A stretch of DNA of 64,000 nt, taken from positions 5,494,593 through 5,558,592 of the forward strand of contig NZ_CP007142.1 in the NCBI RefSeq assembly GCF_000940805.1. Direction: 5' to 3'. Positions 26,326-35,647 of the stretch are shown here, piece after piece. This DNA comes from Gynuella sunshinyii YC6258. Its GTDB lineage: Bacteria > Pseudomonadota > Gammaproteobacteria > Pseudomonadales > Natronospirillaceae. Position numbers and translations under genes: made by a program. Positions within the stretch are counted from its first letter, which is position 1. Every line of letters starts with the position of its first letter. Below the pieces are notes generated by a model. That model was given only the letters and a program-made list of their open reading frames with translations, had not been told where the DNA came from and ran no database searches.

Positions 26326-27399
26326 TATCAGCCTCAAACTATTCAGACACACCCTGTCAGACGTTCCAAGGATTTCCACGTCCATCACGATGTTGTAGAG
26401 AAAAACTTCCAAGAGGTTGCTGATACATACCATTGTTTCGGAATGATCAACTGACGTTCAAAAAGATAATTCTGATCGTTTTTAAGGTTATTGCATGCGG
26501 CGCTTACAACTGTAACGAAACCTCATAACATCATATCGAACGATATCCAGCGTCTACATTCGCCTCGGGCAGGCTATTGAGTTTCTGTCCATACGGCAGT
26601 TGTTAAAAACCAAAAATCGACGAACGGTCATACATGTATTTTACATGACAAAAAATTTTCGATTTTGAAAAACCAAAAACCTATCAGAAGAAAATCGGCA
26701 TTTTTGATACATCCAAGGAGCGACAAAATAAATCAAATTATAAAAATTTTCAAACCAAACAGACCAACCACTCGACAAATAATTCACCTTGAGTATGTAG
26801 ATGAAAAACGAAAGGGGTCGAAAACGTCCTATTATCAAGATACATAAATTATGCAACCAAAAATTAACACATTACATAAATAACAACGCAATCATTCCGT
26901 CTTCGAAAATGATAACTTCGTCACACTAACAAAAAGAAATCAACACCATAAAAATAACCAGGATAACCAAACATAATGATCAGTTTCATTACCATGAAAA
27001 TTTAAACATCAATACCTGCCAACCGAGCATTATCCCAAAGATACTTACCACACCAAGATCAGCTATCAATGACCTTATTAACCCCGGAGGCTTGTTTGTC
27101 GGGTTAGCACGGGCGAATCACTAATGGCCATAGCCGATGTGATCCCAAAAAAAAGAGATCTGGAAAATTGATTTGATTATCAAGATTCTTTAATTCAATC
27201 ACTCTTTTTATTGAATGATTTCATTTAAACAATGGCGCATAGATGCCGATTGCGAAAGTCGGCTTCCAATCCATTTGAGTCAATGCCTACGGGGATGTTT
27301 TCACGAATAGCTTGAAACATAATGTACTCATATCAAGCAATTGTTATTAAACAGAATAGATAAAAAGAAGACAGGAACAAAAGGTCATGATTCGTCGAA
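26326..27399. other. Long AT-rich intergenic region
   Basis: About 1.07 kb with no convincing gene. Short open frames at 26641-26856 have no recognisable sequence and no binding site. It must carry the promoter of the pilin operon on the minus strand. The one structured stretch, 27079-27151, is listed separately. Confidence 0.6.
27079..27151. ncRNA. Candidate structured RNA or operator element (two adjacent hairpins)
   Basis: GC-richer than its surroundings. Hairpin 1 is TAACCC (27079-27084) with GGGTTA (27101-27106). Hairpin 2 is ATCAC (27117-27121) with GTGAT (27139-27143), enclosing GGC-CATA-GCC (27126-27135). An A8 run follows. The reverse strand contains AGCCTCCGGGG, which recalls part of the c-di-GMP-I riboswitch, but other conserved parts are missing. 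Function unknown. Confidence 0.25.
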
Positions 27400-27422
27400 C
27401 GAACTCACACTCAGTGAGTTCG
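27400..27422. terminator. Perfect 9-bp hairpin after the GH43 gene
   Basis: CGAACTCAC (27400-27408) and GTGAGTTCG (27414-27422) with a 5-nt loop lie 18 nt beyond the stop of the minus-strand GH43 gene. There is no T-run, so termination may be weak or factor-dependent. Confidence 0.5.
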
Positions 27423-27439
27423 CCCGGAAAACAGAATGA

Positions 27440-28864
27440 TTATTGAGAGCTCAAACGCCACTGCTGATTACTGCCACCCCAGCACCCCCATTGTTGCAAT
27501 CTGGCGCTATTCTCAGTGGATTGGCCGTTGACGTCCAGGCACTTGCCGCTGTCACGGGACACAATTTCAACGTAACCATCCCCGGTATCGCGCAACTGCC
27601 ATTTTTGTCCGGTACCGTTGTCGGTACATGTCTGTTGCAGAGCCAGGGTGCCACTCTCGTTACCTTCAACCGTAAGGCATTTGCCGCTATGCCAGGCAAT
27701 CAGCCGGTGGTATCCATCTCCAGTCGGTTGTATCAGCCAATCCTGATTGATCCCGCCATTACAGGTCCATTGGATGATATTGGCACCATCCTGCCATGAC
27801 TGACTGACAACATCTGCGCACTTGCCACTATTTCTGGATACCAGTGTCGTGGTGTCATGAGCCACACCTTCTGCCTGTCCGGTTTCAGTGTCGATGGTCA
27901 GTTGTGGATACCATTCCATGGCTAATGTGTTAGAGCTAGGAAATTCGAGCGGTAACCAGACATACAAAGAATCATTCGGATTACCATCCCACTGCGGTCC
28001 CCAACGATCACCCATATAAAGGTAGGAACTTCCCTGCGTACCACTGATCGTCGTGACATAGGTTGTCTGCGAACCGAAACCATTTGAGTTCCCGACATTT
28101 TTCCACGCACTCCAACTGCCGGCCGGAAATTGAGTCGTTGTAGCATATTTTTGTTGGTTGGCATTCCAGCCGGATGCACCGGAAGTGACCAGGAAGTAAA
28201 CACCGTTGCGCTCAAATACCGCTGGAGCTTCCCGATGATCACCTTCAAAGACGTAAACCAGTTCGGCAACCCCCAGGTAATCATCCGTCAGCCGGTAGAT
28301 GTGGAGATCAAGATTCACGTTCGATGCCGAAATCAGATACCCGGTGCCGTCTTTGTCCACAAATACAGTCTGGTCACGGGAATCATACCCCAGTGGCCGA
28401 AAAGATCCCTGATAAGCATAATCACCGTCAATGGTCGGCGAAACCGCGACTGCGATTTCAGCATCGCCATAGTCCTCGCCATTTTCCTTATGCGCCCACA
28501 ACACATAGTGGTTATAAGCCGCGTTATAGATGACTTTTGGACGCTCAATATTCGAAGGTGCCAGCTCAGGACTGGAACTCGGCGTCAGAATATCATTCAC
28601 ATGAGTCCAGTGAACCAGATCAGCCGAGCGGTACAACGATACTGCCCCAAACAGCCAACCATCAGGACCACGTTGTTCTCCTGCCAGATAATAGTAGCCG
28701 CCGGATTTGATCACTCCTCCACCATGGGCATGCACGAGTTCGCCGCTCGTTGTGGTGAGCTGAGTGGCATTATTAAACGTAACCGGTGCCGCCGATGCGA
28801 TCGAAGGATAAATTGCGGCTACTGATAAGAGTAGCGCGCTGGTAACTTTTGCAGGTAAAGACAT
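27440..28864 (-). CDS. Secreted GH43 exo-beta-1,3-galactanase-like enzyme with CBM13
   Basis: A 474-residue protein with a Sec signal peptide (MSLPAKVTSALLLSVAAIYP...ASAA). A five-bladed GH43 catalytic domain follows (about 27-335). HAHGGGVIKSGGYYYLAGE, NIERPKVIYN, SRDQTVFVDKDGTGYL, HREAPAVFERNG and YMGDRWGP are typical of subfamily GH43_24 exo-beta-1,3-galactanases, which release galactose from arabinogalactan main chains. A ricin-type CBM13 lectin domain with three QxW repeats (QDW, QKW, QQW; about 337-474) would bind galactan. It is a single gene with no polysaccharide-utilisation neighbours, suggesting use on plant or algal arabinogalactan. Subfamily placement is from remembered motifs. 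Confidence 0.85.
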   Translation of the reverse strand: MSLPAKVTSALLLSVAAIYPSIASAAPVTFNNATQLTTTSGELVHAHGGGVIKSGGYYYLAGEQRGPDGWLFGAVSLYRSADLVHWTHVNDILTPSSSPELAPSNIERPKVIYNAAYNHYVLWAHKENGEDYGDAEIAVAVSPTIDGDYAYQGSFRPLGYDSRDQTVFVDKDGTGYLISASNVNLDLHIYRLTDDYLGVAELVYVFEGDHREAPAVFERNGVYFLVTSGASGWNANQQKYATTTQFPAGSWSAWKNVGNSNGFGSQTTYVTTISGTQGSSYLYMGDRWGPQWDGNPNDSLYVWLPLEFPSSNTLAMEWYPQLTIDTETGQAEGVAHDTTTLVSRNSGKCADVVSQSWQDGANIIQWTCNGGINQDWLIQPTGDGYHRLIAWHSGKCLTVEGNESGTLALQQTCTDNGTGQKWQLRDTGDGYVEIVSRDSGKCLDVNGQSTENSARLQQWGCWGGSNQQWRLSSQ

Positions 28865-29716
28865 TACGGTTTTCCTCTTGTTACAGGTAAGAATTGCAGA
28901 GATGTTTCTCTACAGCCCCTGCCTGAAAACCATCCGTCCGGGTTCCCAGGCAAATCTCTGAATCAGCATCAACATTACGATGGTCGCGATGAGAAAGATT
29001 AAAATCAGCTATTTGCCACACATCCGTTCCTCCAGCTCGCGTTGTTTGTCTTTCATCGAGTACTCACAACCTTGTCTGGTTTTTCTAATAACCCTCCAAG
29101 CAGGATTCTATAAAGGCACGATCATTGGTCATTTATAGCTACTGATAAAAACCATCCTGATTGCAGATGCAGATAAAATAATGGGGTATGTGTGACTCTT
29201 AATGCCCGTTGTATTTTTATTTTTATTTTTATTAATAGGTCATTATCAATCTGGCCGCATGTATGAAGTGTTTTTTCTTCATCAGACAGCCGGTATAGCT
29301 ACCATTCTATAAGCTGTTAATTACTGGAAATATCCGTCTTTTGGTTGATATCCGGATAACAAAATTCTCATAAAGTTATCCTGCATATTTTTTTAAAATT
29401 GCCATACATTCCAACATTCTCGATACTTTTCACATCTATGCCAGGCTATCTTAATTAACTCATACAAGGTTCTGACGGCGGTGCTTTATGGCACTAAGAT
29501 ACTATCGTCGGATTTCAGAAACAGATACGGTTTCCAGTGTTATCCATACTCCTGGAAAGATACAGATGTCGAGCTATCAAGTAGCAAAATTGTCCTTGCA
29601 TTACAGCAGTTTCTCACTTTGAAAATCACTGAACATAGTCCGAAATAAACCGTCGACAGCACCGGCAGAATGTGCTGTTTTCGTGATTGGCAAGCAGAAT
29701 CGCGGTGTCAATCAAC
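28865..29716. other. Intergenic, AT-rich
   Basis: About 850 nt between the GH43 and radical SAM genes, both on the minus strand. It contains a T-rich run near 29215-29240. A 15-codon minus-strand ATG frame near 29010-29055 (MKDKQRELEER) lacks support. I see no gene, repeat or RNA here. Confidence 0.5.
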
Positions 29717-30793
29717 TCACTCGGTCATATCCCACAGTGATAGCTGATCTCCTTCCTGTGGTGGCACTTTGAAGCGGCTGCAATCCAGCCCGGGAACTCG
29801 TTCGGAACCCAGGCCATGTTTTTTCATGGCAAGATGAAAGCGCTGATTGATCAGATCGGCAAAAATGCCCTCTCCAGTCATACGCTTACCGAATCGGCTG
29901 TCATAAAGTTTGCCTCCACGCATATCCGCAATACGCTTGAGTACATGTTCTGCGCGGTCAGGAAAATGCTGTTGTAACCATTCACTGAACAGCGGAGCCA
30001 CCTCGTAGGGCAGACGTAACATAATATAAGCCGCCTGCCGGGCGCCTGCAGTTTTAACGGCCGCGATAATGGCTTCCAGTTCATGATCATTGATAAACGG
30101 AATGACCGGTGCAATCAACACCGTGACCGGAACACCCGCCGCTGTCAGTTCACGAATCATCTTAAGGCGCATTTCAGCCGAAGCAGTACGAGGCTCCATC
30201 GCGCGTTTCAGCCCGTTGTCGAGCGTTGTCACACTGACGGCCACAGACACCAGCTGCTGTTCAGCCATGGCGGACAGAATATCGAGGTCACGCAAAATCA
30301 ACCCGCCCTTGGTCACAATGGATATGGGCTGCCGGTATGCCAACGCCGTTTGCAGAATACCTCTGGCCAGACACAGTTGTTTTTCCACCGGCTGATAGGC
30401 ATCGGTATTGATGCCAAGGGCTATCGGTTGGCAATCATAACCTGGCTTGCGAAGCTCTTTCGCAAACAGTTCAACAGCATTCTCCTTGACGATCAGACGG
30501 GTTTCAAAATCAAGACCGGGAGACATATCCAGATAAGCATGCGTCGGCCTGGCAAAGCAGTAGATGCAACCGTGCTCACAACCCCGATAAGGGTTGACCG
30601 ACAGGCTGAACGGTACATCGGGGGAATTGTTGCGGGTAATCAGGCTTTTGGCGGTTTCGTATGTCAGCTGGGTATTGGGATGTCTCAGCAGCTCTTCAGA
30701 CTCATCCATTTCCGAGATCTGTCGGGCAAAACGACCTGGAATCGTCGAAGCGGTACCTCGTCCTTTGATTGTCGTTACCGGGGATTTTGTCAC
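29717..30793 (-). CDS. PA0069-type radical SAM protein (SOS-regulated)
   Basis: A 358-residue radical SAM protein with the 4Fe-4S motif CEHGCIYC (about residues 72-79) in NPYRGCEHGCIYCFARPTH, the hallmark of the PA0069/Rv2578c group related to spore-photoproduct-lyase-like proteins. Its reaction is unknown; a DNA-repair role has been suspected because Pseudomonas aeruginosa PA0069 belongs to the LexA regulon. The frame is open 24 codons further upstream, but that stretch contains the LexA box. The GTG at 30793, just after a GATCAG sequence, begins the conserved KGRGTAS region and is the likely start. The QueG-like gene lies upstream on the same strand. Confidence 0.88.
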   Translation of the reverse strand: MTKSPVTTIKGRGTASTIPGRFARQISEMDESEELLRHPNTQLTYETAKSLITRNNSPDVPFSLSVNPYRGCEHGCIYCFARPTHAYLDMSPGLDFETRLIVKENAVELFAKELRKPGYDCQPIALGINTDAYQPVEKQLCLARGILQTALAYRQPISIVTKGGLILRDLDILSAMAEQQLVSVAVSVTTLDNGLKRAMEPRTASAEMRLKMIRELTAAGVPVTVLIAPVIPFINDHELEAIIAAVKTAGARQAAYIMLRLPYEVAPLFSEWLQQHFPDRAEHVLKRIADMRGGKLYDSRFGKRMTGEGIFADLINQRFHLAMKKHGLGSERVPGLDCSRFKVPPQEGDQLSLWDMTE

Positions 30794-30805
30794 CTGATCA
30801 CCAAA

Positions 30806-30825
30806 TACTGTATAAAAAAACAGTA
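30806..30825. promoter_or_regulatory. LexA (SOS) box
   Basis: TACTGTATAAAAAAACAGTA: CTGT-N8-ACAG with flanking TA on both sides, close to the gammaproteobacterial consensus. It lies 13 nt before the GTG start of the radical SAM gene. A minus-strand TATACT (-10 like) overlaps its edge, so LexA would block transcription. Confidence 0.85.
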
Positions 30826-30903
30826 TAGTGTCTTTTTTCCAGAGCCCTGGCAAGTGCCTGCACACGACTCTTCAGTGAGTGGCCCATATATGTGCGAGCA
30901 AAC

Positions 30904-31587
30904 TCAACGGCGCCGGTATTGTCGAATCATTGCCAGCGACCGGCCGTAGTGGTACCGAATCTGTTCATCACTGTAGCGATGCTCCGGTTTCACCGGACAC
31001 TGGTTACGGGCCAGACATTGATATGCACAATCCGAATCCGGTTCGAGACGGAAGCGCGAACAGGCTTCCAAATCAAATTGGCCATGATCAAGCGCACTGG
31101 CTGGGCAACTGCGAATGCAATCCCGATGCTCACACGCACTACAGGGCGATGACAGGGTTATCGCCTGGTCAGGTGTTAAGGATGTATCTGCCAGCACCAA
31201 AGCCCGGTAAGCAAACCAGCTGCCCCAATCGTGGTTAATGCCCAGCATAAATGGCGAAGCGGAGTGCCAGCCGGCCAATTCACCGAGGCGTTGCAACGAC
31301 ACCTGCGTATCGCCGGGATAGAGTATTTTATAACTGGCCCGGGGATGATCAGACTGGAAATAGCGGTGTACCAGCTGCACGGTGAAATCATCAATGGGAT
31401 CATCAGTCTCCACCGCAACAGTGCTGATGACCTGCCACAAACGCCGGCCACCGTGCCCCAACAGCAGCAACTGCCGGTATGGAGCAATATCTGCCGCGAG
31501 TGCTGCGGTCATTGTCTGTGGCAATGTCGACAGCTCAAACACATGCTGTAGATTCAGCCCCTGATCAGCCAGAAATTCACTAAACAC
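30904..31587 (-). CDS. Short QueG-like 4Fe-4S protein
   Basis: A 227-residue Fe-S protein. The C-terminal part carries CSACEHRDCIRSCP (Cys149, 152, 157, 161) and further Cys at about 176, 187, 191 and 197, resembling the ferredoxin-like clusters of epoxyqueuosine reductase (QueG). The region before it (WFAYRALVLAD) also recalls that family. QueG itself is about 350-380 residues with a cobalamin-binding N-terminus, and most of that is missing, so queuosine function is doubtful. The GTG start follows GGGGAG. I do not recognise a specific function. Confidence 0.6.
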   Translation of the reverse strand: MFSEFLADQGLNLQHVFELSTLPQTMTAALAADIAPYRQLLLLGHGGRRLWQVISTVAVETDDPIDDFTVQLVHRYFQSDHPRASYKILYPGDTQVSLQRLGELAGWHSASPFMLGINHDWGSWFAYRALVLADTSLTPDQAITLSSPCSACEHRDCIRSCPASALDHGQFDLEACSRFRLEPDSDCAYQCLARNQCPVKPEHRYSDEQIRYHYGRSLAMIRQYRRR

Positions 31588-32186
31588 ACATACTCCCCAT
31601 AAACATCCACACTCCGGTTACACATAACGTTGCTGATAACCAGCCTAACAATCCACCTACTGATTAGTCATCACAACAACAACTATCCAAGTGGTTAACC
31701 CAATACCATACCCGGGCTTTGGGGTTTTGGAGTCAATTACTGATATTAGCAGGTTAGGCAAACGATCAAACCTCCGCCAGTTCGATCTGCTCCACCAGGA
31801 GCACTTTCAATTACCATGTAAACAAAGCATTTGTGCGCCGATGGCAAATAATGATCAATGCATCAGTTCACGGCGAGGTTGTCCGATCATGTTGGTACTC
31901 GTAATATCAATGGTACCCGTAACGAACAAATAAGCCGGACTCCTTTTCGCCTCGACCTCGAAATCAAGGCATGGCACAGACTCTCTAACGAATGGCAAAA
32001 CTGATGACTTTCGCATTTACCATGGTGTATTGTCTGATGACAAATTAACCAGCCTGGCATCGTGGAAATTGGATCATAATGAATATTTCTGTCATGCCTT
32101 AATCTCACTGTCACTGTCAGAGTGGCGGCTGTTAAGGGACAAGCACGTCAGGTTGATCACTAACGAAGAATGTAAAAAATCATATT
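31588..32186. other. Intergenic, no gene recognised
   Basis: About 600 nt between divergent genes. Short frames at 31691-31933 (+) and 31887-32114 (-) have no family resemblance or binding site. A pair of GGTAC(T/C)CGTAA direct repeats lies near 31893-31925; meaning unknown. Confidence 0.45.
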
Positions 32187-32684
32187 ATGAGCAAATCTTA
32201 CACGACTTATTATCTTGAAATGCATTCTCCATCTGAGCTGCGTCGCAAGCCAGCCGCAGATGGCCTGCAACTGCAAGAGATCGTTAAGCCCCAGTTCCAG
32301 TTCAATCGTTTCCTGTATCAGCTGGTTGGCGAACCCTGGCAGTGGACCGACAATCTCGCCTGGTCAGACGAACAATGGCGGGCTTATGTGACAGACAATC
32401 ATCTGAGAACCTGGGTAGCTTATTACCAGGGCGCTGTTGCCGGTTATTTTGAACTGCAGAAACAATCACAAGATACGCAAATCATGTACTTCGGACTGGC
32501 ACCGGACTTTCTGGATCATGGTTTTGGTGGCGATATGTTATCCCGGGCCATCGAACATGCCTGGAACTGGAGCGATACCAGACGCGTCTGGGTACATACC
32601 TGCACTCTTGATCATCCACATGCATTAAATAATTATCTGGCGCGCGGTTTCAGTATTTATAAAGAGACCGTCACTTCCCTGTGA
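32187..32684 (+). CDS. GNAT-family N-acetyltransferase
   Basis: A 165-residue single-domain GNAT protein. The central strand (VAYYQGAVAGYFELQ) and acetyl-CoA-binding motif A (FGLAPDFLDHGFGGDMLSRAIEHA) are visible, followed by RRVWVHTCTLDHPHALNNYLARGF with the conserved Asn-Tyr segment. The acceptor is unknown. It stands alone, convergent with the chemoreceptor gene, with a weak ribosome-binding site. Confidence 0.85.
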   Translation: MSKSYTTYYLEMHSPSELRRKPAADGLQLQEIVKPQFQFNRFLYQLVGEPWQWTDNLAWSDEQWRAYVTDNHLRTWVAYYQGAVAGYFELQKQSQDTQIMYFGLAPDFLDHGFGGDMLSRAIEHAWNWSDTRRVWVHTCTLDHPHALNNYLARGFSIYKETVTSL

Positions 32685-32696
32685 ACATCCCTTCAC

Positions 32697-32723
32697 GGCG
32701 TCGGTTTACACCTTGAACCGACG
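32697..32723. terminator. Hairpin between convergent genes
   Basis: GCGTCGGTT (32697-32705) and AACCGACGC (32715-32723) form a perfect 9-bp stem. It spans the stop codon of the chemoreceptor gene and lies 13 nt after the GNAT gene. No T-run on either side; a shared weak terminator is likely. Confidence 0.45.
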
Positions 32724-34604
32724 CAGGTTCTCATTCAGATTTTCTGACAGTCGGTCCAACTGATTGGCCGTGGTTTCAGTCTCTTTCGATCCCATAGACA
32801 TCTCCGCCGCGGCGTCACTGATGGCCGTGGTAATACGGCTGATCTCCTCGGTGGCCAGATGCTGTTCGCTGGAAGATGCCGCGATCCGCACGGCCATATC
32901 AGAGATCCGTTGGATTGATTCGTTAATACCGACCAGTTTCTCAGTCACCGTTTCGGTATTGCCGAGCGTATCGCCCGCCAGCTCACGACTTCTGGCCATC
33001 AGGTTAACCGCTGTTTCGGCCTGCTTTTGCAGCTTTTCTATCATCTGTTGAATTTCTTCTGTGGAGTTATGGGTGCGCTGAGACAAGACCCTGACCTCAT
33101 CGGCAACCACTGCAAACCCTCGACCCTGTTCACCTGCTCTGGCCGCCTCAATGGCGGCATTGAGCGCGAGCAGATTGGTCTGTTCTGCAATATTCTGAAT
33201 AGTGGAGAGAATGGAATCGATGCTCTGAGCATCATTATTCAGCTCCTGAATCACATCGGTGGATTTTTCGATTTCACGGGTCAGATGGGACATATTATCG
33301 CGATTGCTGGTCGCCAATTGGTGCATTGATGAAGAGGCCTCTGCGGCGCTACCCGCTTCTTTGGCGGTTGCATCTGCATTACCTGCCACTTCATTGGCCG
33401 CGGCACTCATTTCATGAATGGCGGCCGCCACCTGTTCGATTTCCCCTTGTTGTAACTGTACCCGGCTGGCATTGCGACTGGCATCCGTCGCCAGTTTCTC
33501 AGCCTGCTGCTTGAGTTGTCCTGCGTTCTGATGAACATCTATCACCAATAAACGGATTTTTTCCGAGAACTCATTAAAGCCCTTGCTTAAATGACCCAGT
33601 TCATCATGACTGGCAATTTGCAGTTTATGGCTCAGATTCCCTTCACCCTGGGCAATTTCGCTCATGGCCTGAACCAGGTCATGTAAGGGTCGAAGTGCCC
33701 GGCCAATCAACAGCGCCACAACTGCCAGCGTCACGAGAGCGATAACCGTTGCATAGATGACGGCATTAATAACAGACCGTTGGATCGGTCCCATTACTGC
33801 CCGCTCGTCCAGTACCAGTCCGATAAACCACTTCGACCCGGACACGGCTCTGAAACCAGCGAGATAGGTTTTGTTTGCATCCTGGAATGATGCCAGCTCA
33901 CCGGATCCGGCCAATTGTTTCATTACCTGGGTATCCAGCGAGTCCGCCAGTGCAGGCAGGCTTTTCATATCCAGAGATTGATCGGGATGGACCAGAATCT
34001 GTCCTTGATCATTGATCAACATGGCATAACCGCGATCACCAAAGTCGGCGCTCAAAATAGTGTCAACGATGGCTTCAAGGGAAATATCCACCCCGAACAC
34101 ACCTTTGCGACCGGGAATGGCCGCAGCAAATGAAATGATCAGCTTGCCGGTCACGGCATCCACATATGGATCAGTCACGATCACCTGCTGTTGATTAATC
34201 GCCTGCTGATACCACGGCCGGACTCTGGGATCATATCCGGCCGGCATTGGATCATCCGGCACAATGGTCATTTTGCCGTCACTGCTCCCCAGATAACTCG
34301 CCATTAACTGTCCACCCTCACGAGCCTGTGTGAGCACCGAAATGGTGTTCTCCAACAACTGGTCCGATGTGGCAGCCGCACGAACCAATGCTTTTTTATC
34401 GTTGATCCAGTGAGTGATTGATTGCTCCAACAACTCACCGCTGGACATAATTTCGGAGGTGAGGGCCCGACGCGCATCACCCGTCAACGAAAAATAGCTG
34501 CTCAATGTCTGTACAAAACTGACCAGCAAAATTACCAATCCGGTGACCAGCAGCAACTTCGACCTGAGGGACAGCCCGCCGGAATCGCGCATATTCATTG
34601 TCAT
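32706..34604 (-). CDS. Methyl-accepting chemotaxis protein with periplasmic dCache domain
   Basis: A 632-residue chemoreceptor. TM1 lies at about residues 14-35, a periplasmic double-Cache sensor at about 40-280 (DPRVRPWYQQA and DPYVDAVTGKLIISFAAAI are typical), TM2 near 285-305, HAMP next, then the cytoplasmic coiled-coil signalling domain. The conserved hairpin tip is EQTNLLALNAAIEAARAGEQGRGFAVVADEVR in part. dCache_1 domains of this type often bind amino acids or amines. No chemotaxis genes are adjacent and the ligand is unknown. Confidence 0.93.
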   Translation of the reverse strand: MTMNMRDSGGLSLRSKLLLVTGLVILLVSFVQTLSSYFSLTGDARRALTSEIMSSGELLEQSITHWINDKKALVRAAATSDQLLENTISVLTQAREGGQLMASYLGSSDGKMTIVPDDPMPAGYDPRVRPWYQQAINQQQVIVTDPYVDAVTGKLIISFAAAIPGRKGVFGVDISLEAIVDTILSADFGDRGYAMLINDQGQILVHPDQSLDMKSLPALADSLDTQVMKQLAGSGELASFQDANKTYLAGFRAVSGSKWFIGLVLDERAVMGPIQRSVINAVIYATVIALVTLAVVALLIGRALRPLHDLVQAMSEIAQGEGNLSHKLQIASHDELGHLSKGFNEFSEKIRLLVIDVHQNAGQLKQQAEKLATDASRNASRVQLQQGEIEQVAAAIHEMSAAANEVAGNADATAKEAGSAAEASSSMHQLATSNRDNMSHLTREIEKSTDVIQELNNDAQSIDSILSTIQNIAEQTNLLALNAAIEAARAGEQGRGFAVVADEVRVLSQRTHNSTEEIQQMIEKLQKQAETAVNLMARSRELAGDTLGNTETVTEKLVGINESIQRISDMAVRIAASSSEQHLATEEISRITTAISDAAAEMSMGSKETETTANQLDRLSENLNENLRRFKV

Positions 34605-35140
34605 ATTTATTCCTAGCTCAGCAACACCGGTGTGGTAAACCGGTTATGTGGAAAAATGGATAAAGAAATAACCCGTACATTGTATATCGACTGCTTCGAT
34701 CCATTTTTTAATGATATTTCGCACCACCATCGTACGATTCCTTTTTTGCTGGATAATCCAAATCGTACCGTCTTACACAAAACCCCTTTCATTCTTCGCC
34801 TCCCGGTTCGCTCCATATCTGCACAAAAATGGACCGCGGTGAAAAGCAAGATCCCCATCGGCATGCATCAACCATCACCTCGGTTCCATTCTTTTCGCAT
34901 ATAGATTTGTTCACGTCTCAAATGGACTCATTTTTGCTTTCCAAGACTGAGACAATCGATCAGATGATCGACTCTTAATAGATGGAGAAGTGCGATGAGT
35001 TTTTGGGGGACATTCAAAACACCCCACAGTCTCTTCGACGGTATTCGCATGCCTGCCAATGGCTTCATCAGCTCTCACGCAAACGCGATAAACGATCACA
35101 TTTTCCATGACTGAAGTGCTGTCATAAGGACATCCGTTCA
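34605..35140. other. Divergent promoter region of chemoreceptor and TRAP genes
   Basis: About 535 nt without a convincing gene; the antisense frame at 34911-35141 looks accidental. It must carry promoters for both flanking units. No clear operator seen. Confidence 0.45.
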
Positions 35141-35647
35141 ATGCCCATAATACTCAAAAAATATGTCAAAACGGTTGAAGCCGTTAACCGCGTGGTAGGC
35201 CGCATGGCCATGTATATCATCTTCGTCATGATCGGCATTTTGCTGTACTCATCCATTACTCAGGCGTTTTTTGTGCCACCGATGTGGACCCTGGAAATGG
35301 CTCAGTTCACCATGGTTGCCTACTACCTGCTTGGAGGAGCCTACTCCATGCAACTGGGTGATCATGTGCGCATGGACCTGATATATGGCCGCTGGTCGGA
35401 CCGAACCAAAGCCTGGGTCGATACCTTCACCATACTATTTCTCGTTTTCTATCTGGTCATGTTGTTAGTCGGAGGCTGGTCCAGCACCTCGTATGCACTG
35501 GAATATGGAGAGCGCAGTTACTCCTCATGGCGGCCATATATGGCACCCATAAAAATCATTGCCTGTATTGGAATTTTTCTCATGCTGCTGCAGGCCATCG
35601 CCGAGTTTTTTAAAGATATCGCCCGAATCAGGGGAGAACAGATTTAA
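35141..35647 (+). CDS. dctQ: TRAP transporter small membrane subunit
   Basis: A 168-residue protein with four hydrophobic segments, of the DctQ family. It links the large permease DctM to the periplasmic receptor in sodium-driven uptake of organic acids. The TRAP-typical segment is MAQFTMVAYYLLGGAYSMQLGDHVRMDLIYGRW. The start has AAGGA upstream. It overlaps dctM (TAATG). Gene order here is Q-M-P, with the receptor last, rather than the common P-Q-M. Confidence 0.92.
   Translation: MPIILKKYVKTVEAVNRVVGRMAMYIIFVMIGILLYSSITQAFFVPPMWTLEMAQFTMVAYYLLGGAYSMQLGDHVRMDLIYGRWSDRTKAWVDTFTILFLVFYLVMLLVGGWSSTSYALEYGERSYSSWRPYMAPIKIIACIGIFLMLLQAIAEFFKDIARIRGEQI

Noticed and set aside
27060-27150. c-di-GMP-I (GEMM) riboswitch on the minus strand
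   Set aside because: Only the AGCCTCCGG fragment fits. The conserved GCAAA segments and the second stem with its tetraloop receptor are missing, and it lies over 700 nt from the pilin start codon.
29005-29060. 15-residue ORF (MKDKQRELEER)
   Set aside because: Too short to support without conservation, and no clear promoter or binding site.
30904-31587. queG (epoxyqueuosine reductase)
   Set aside because: Only the Fe-S cysteine part resembles QueG; the protein is much shorter and lacks most of the cobalamin-binding half.
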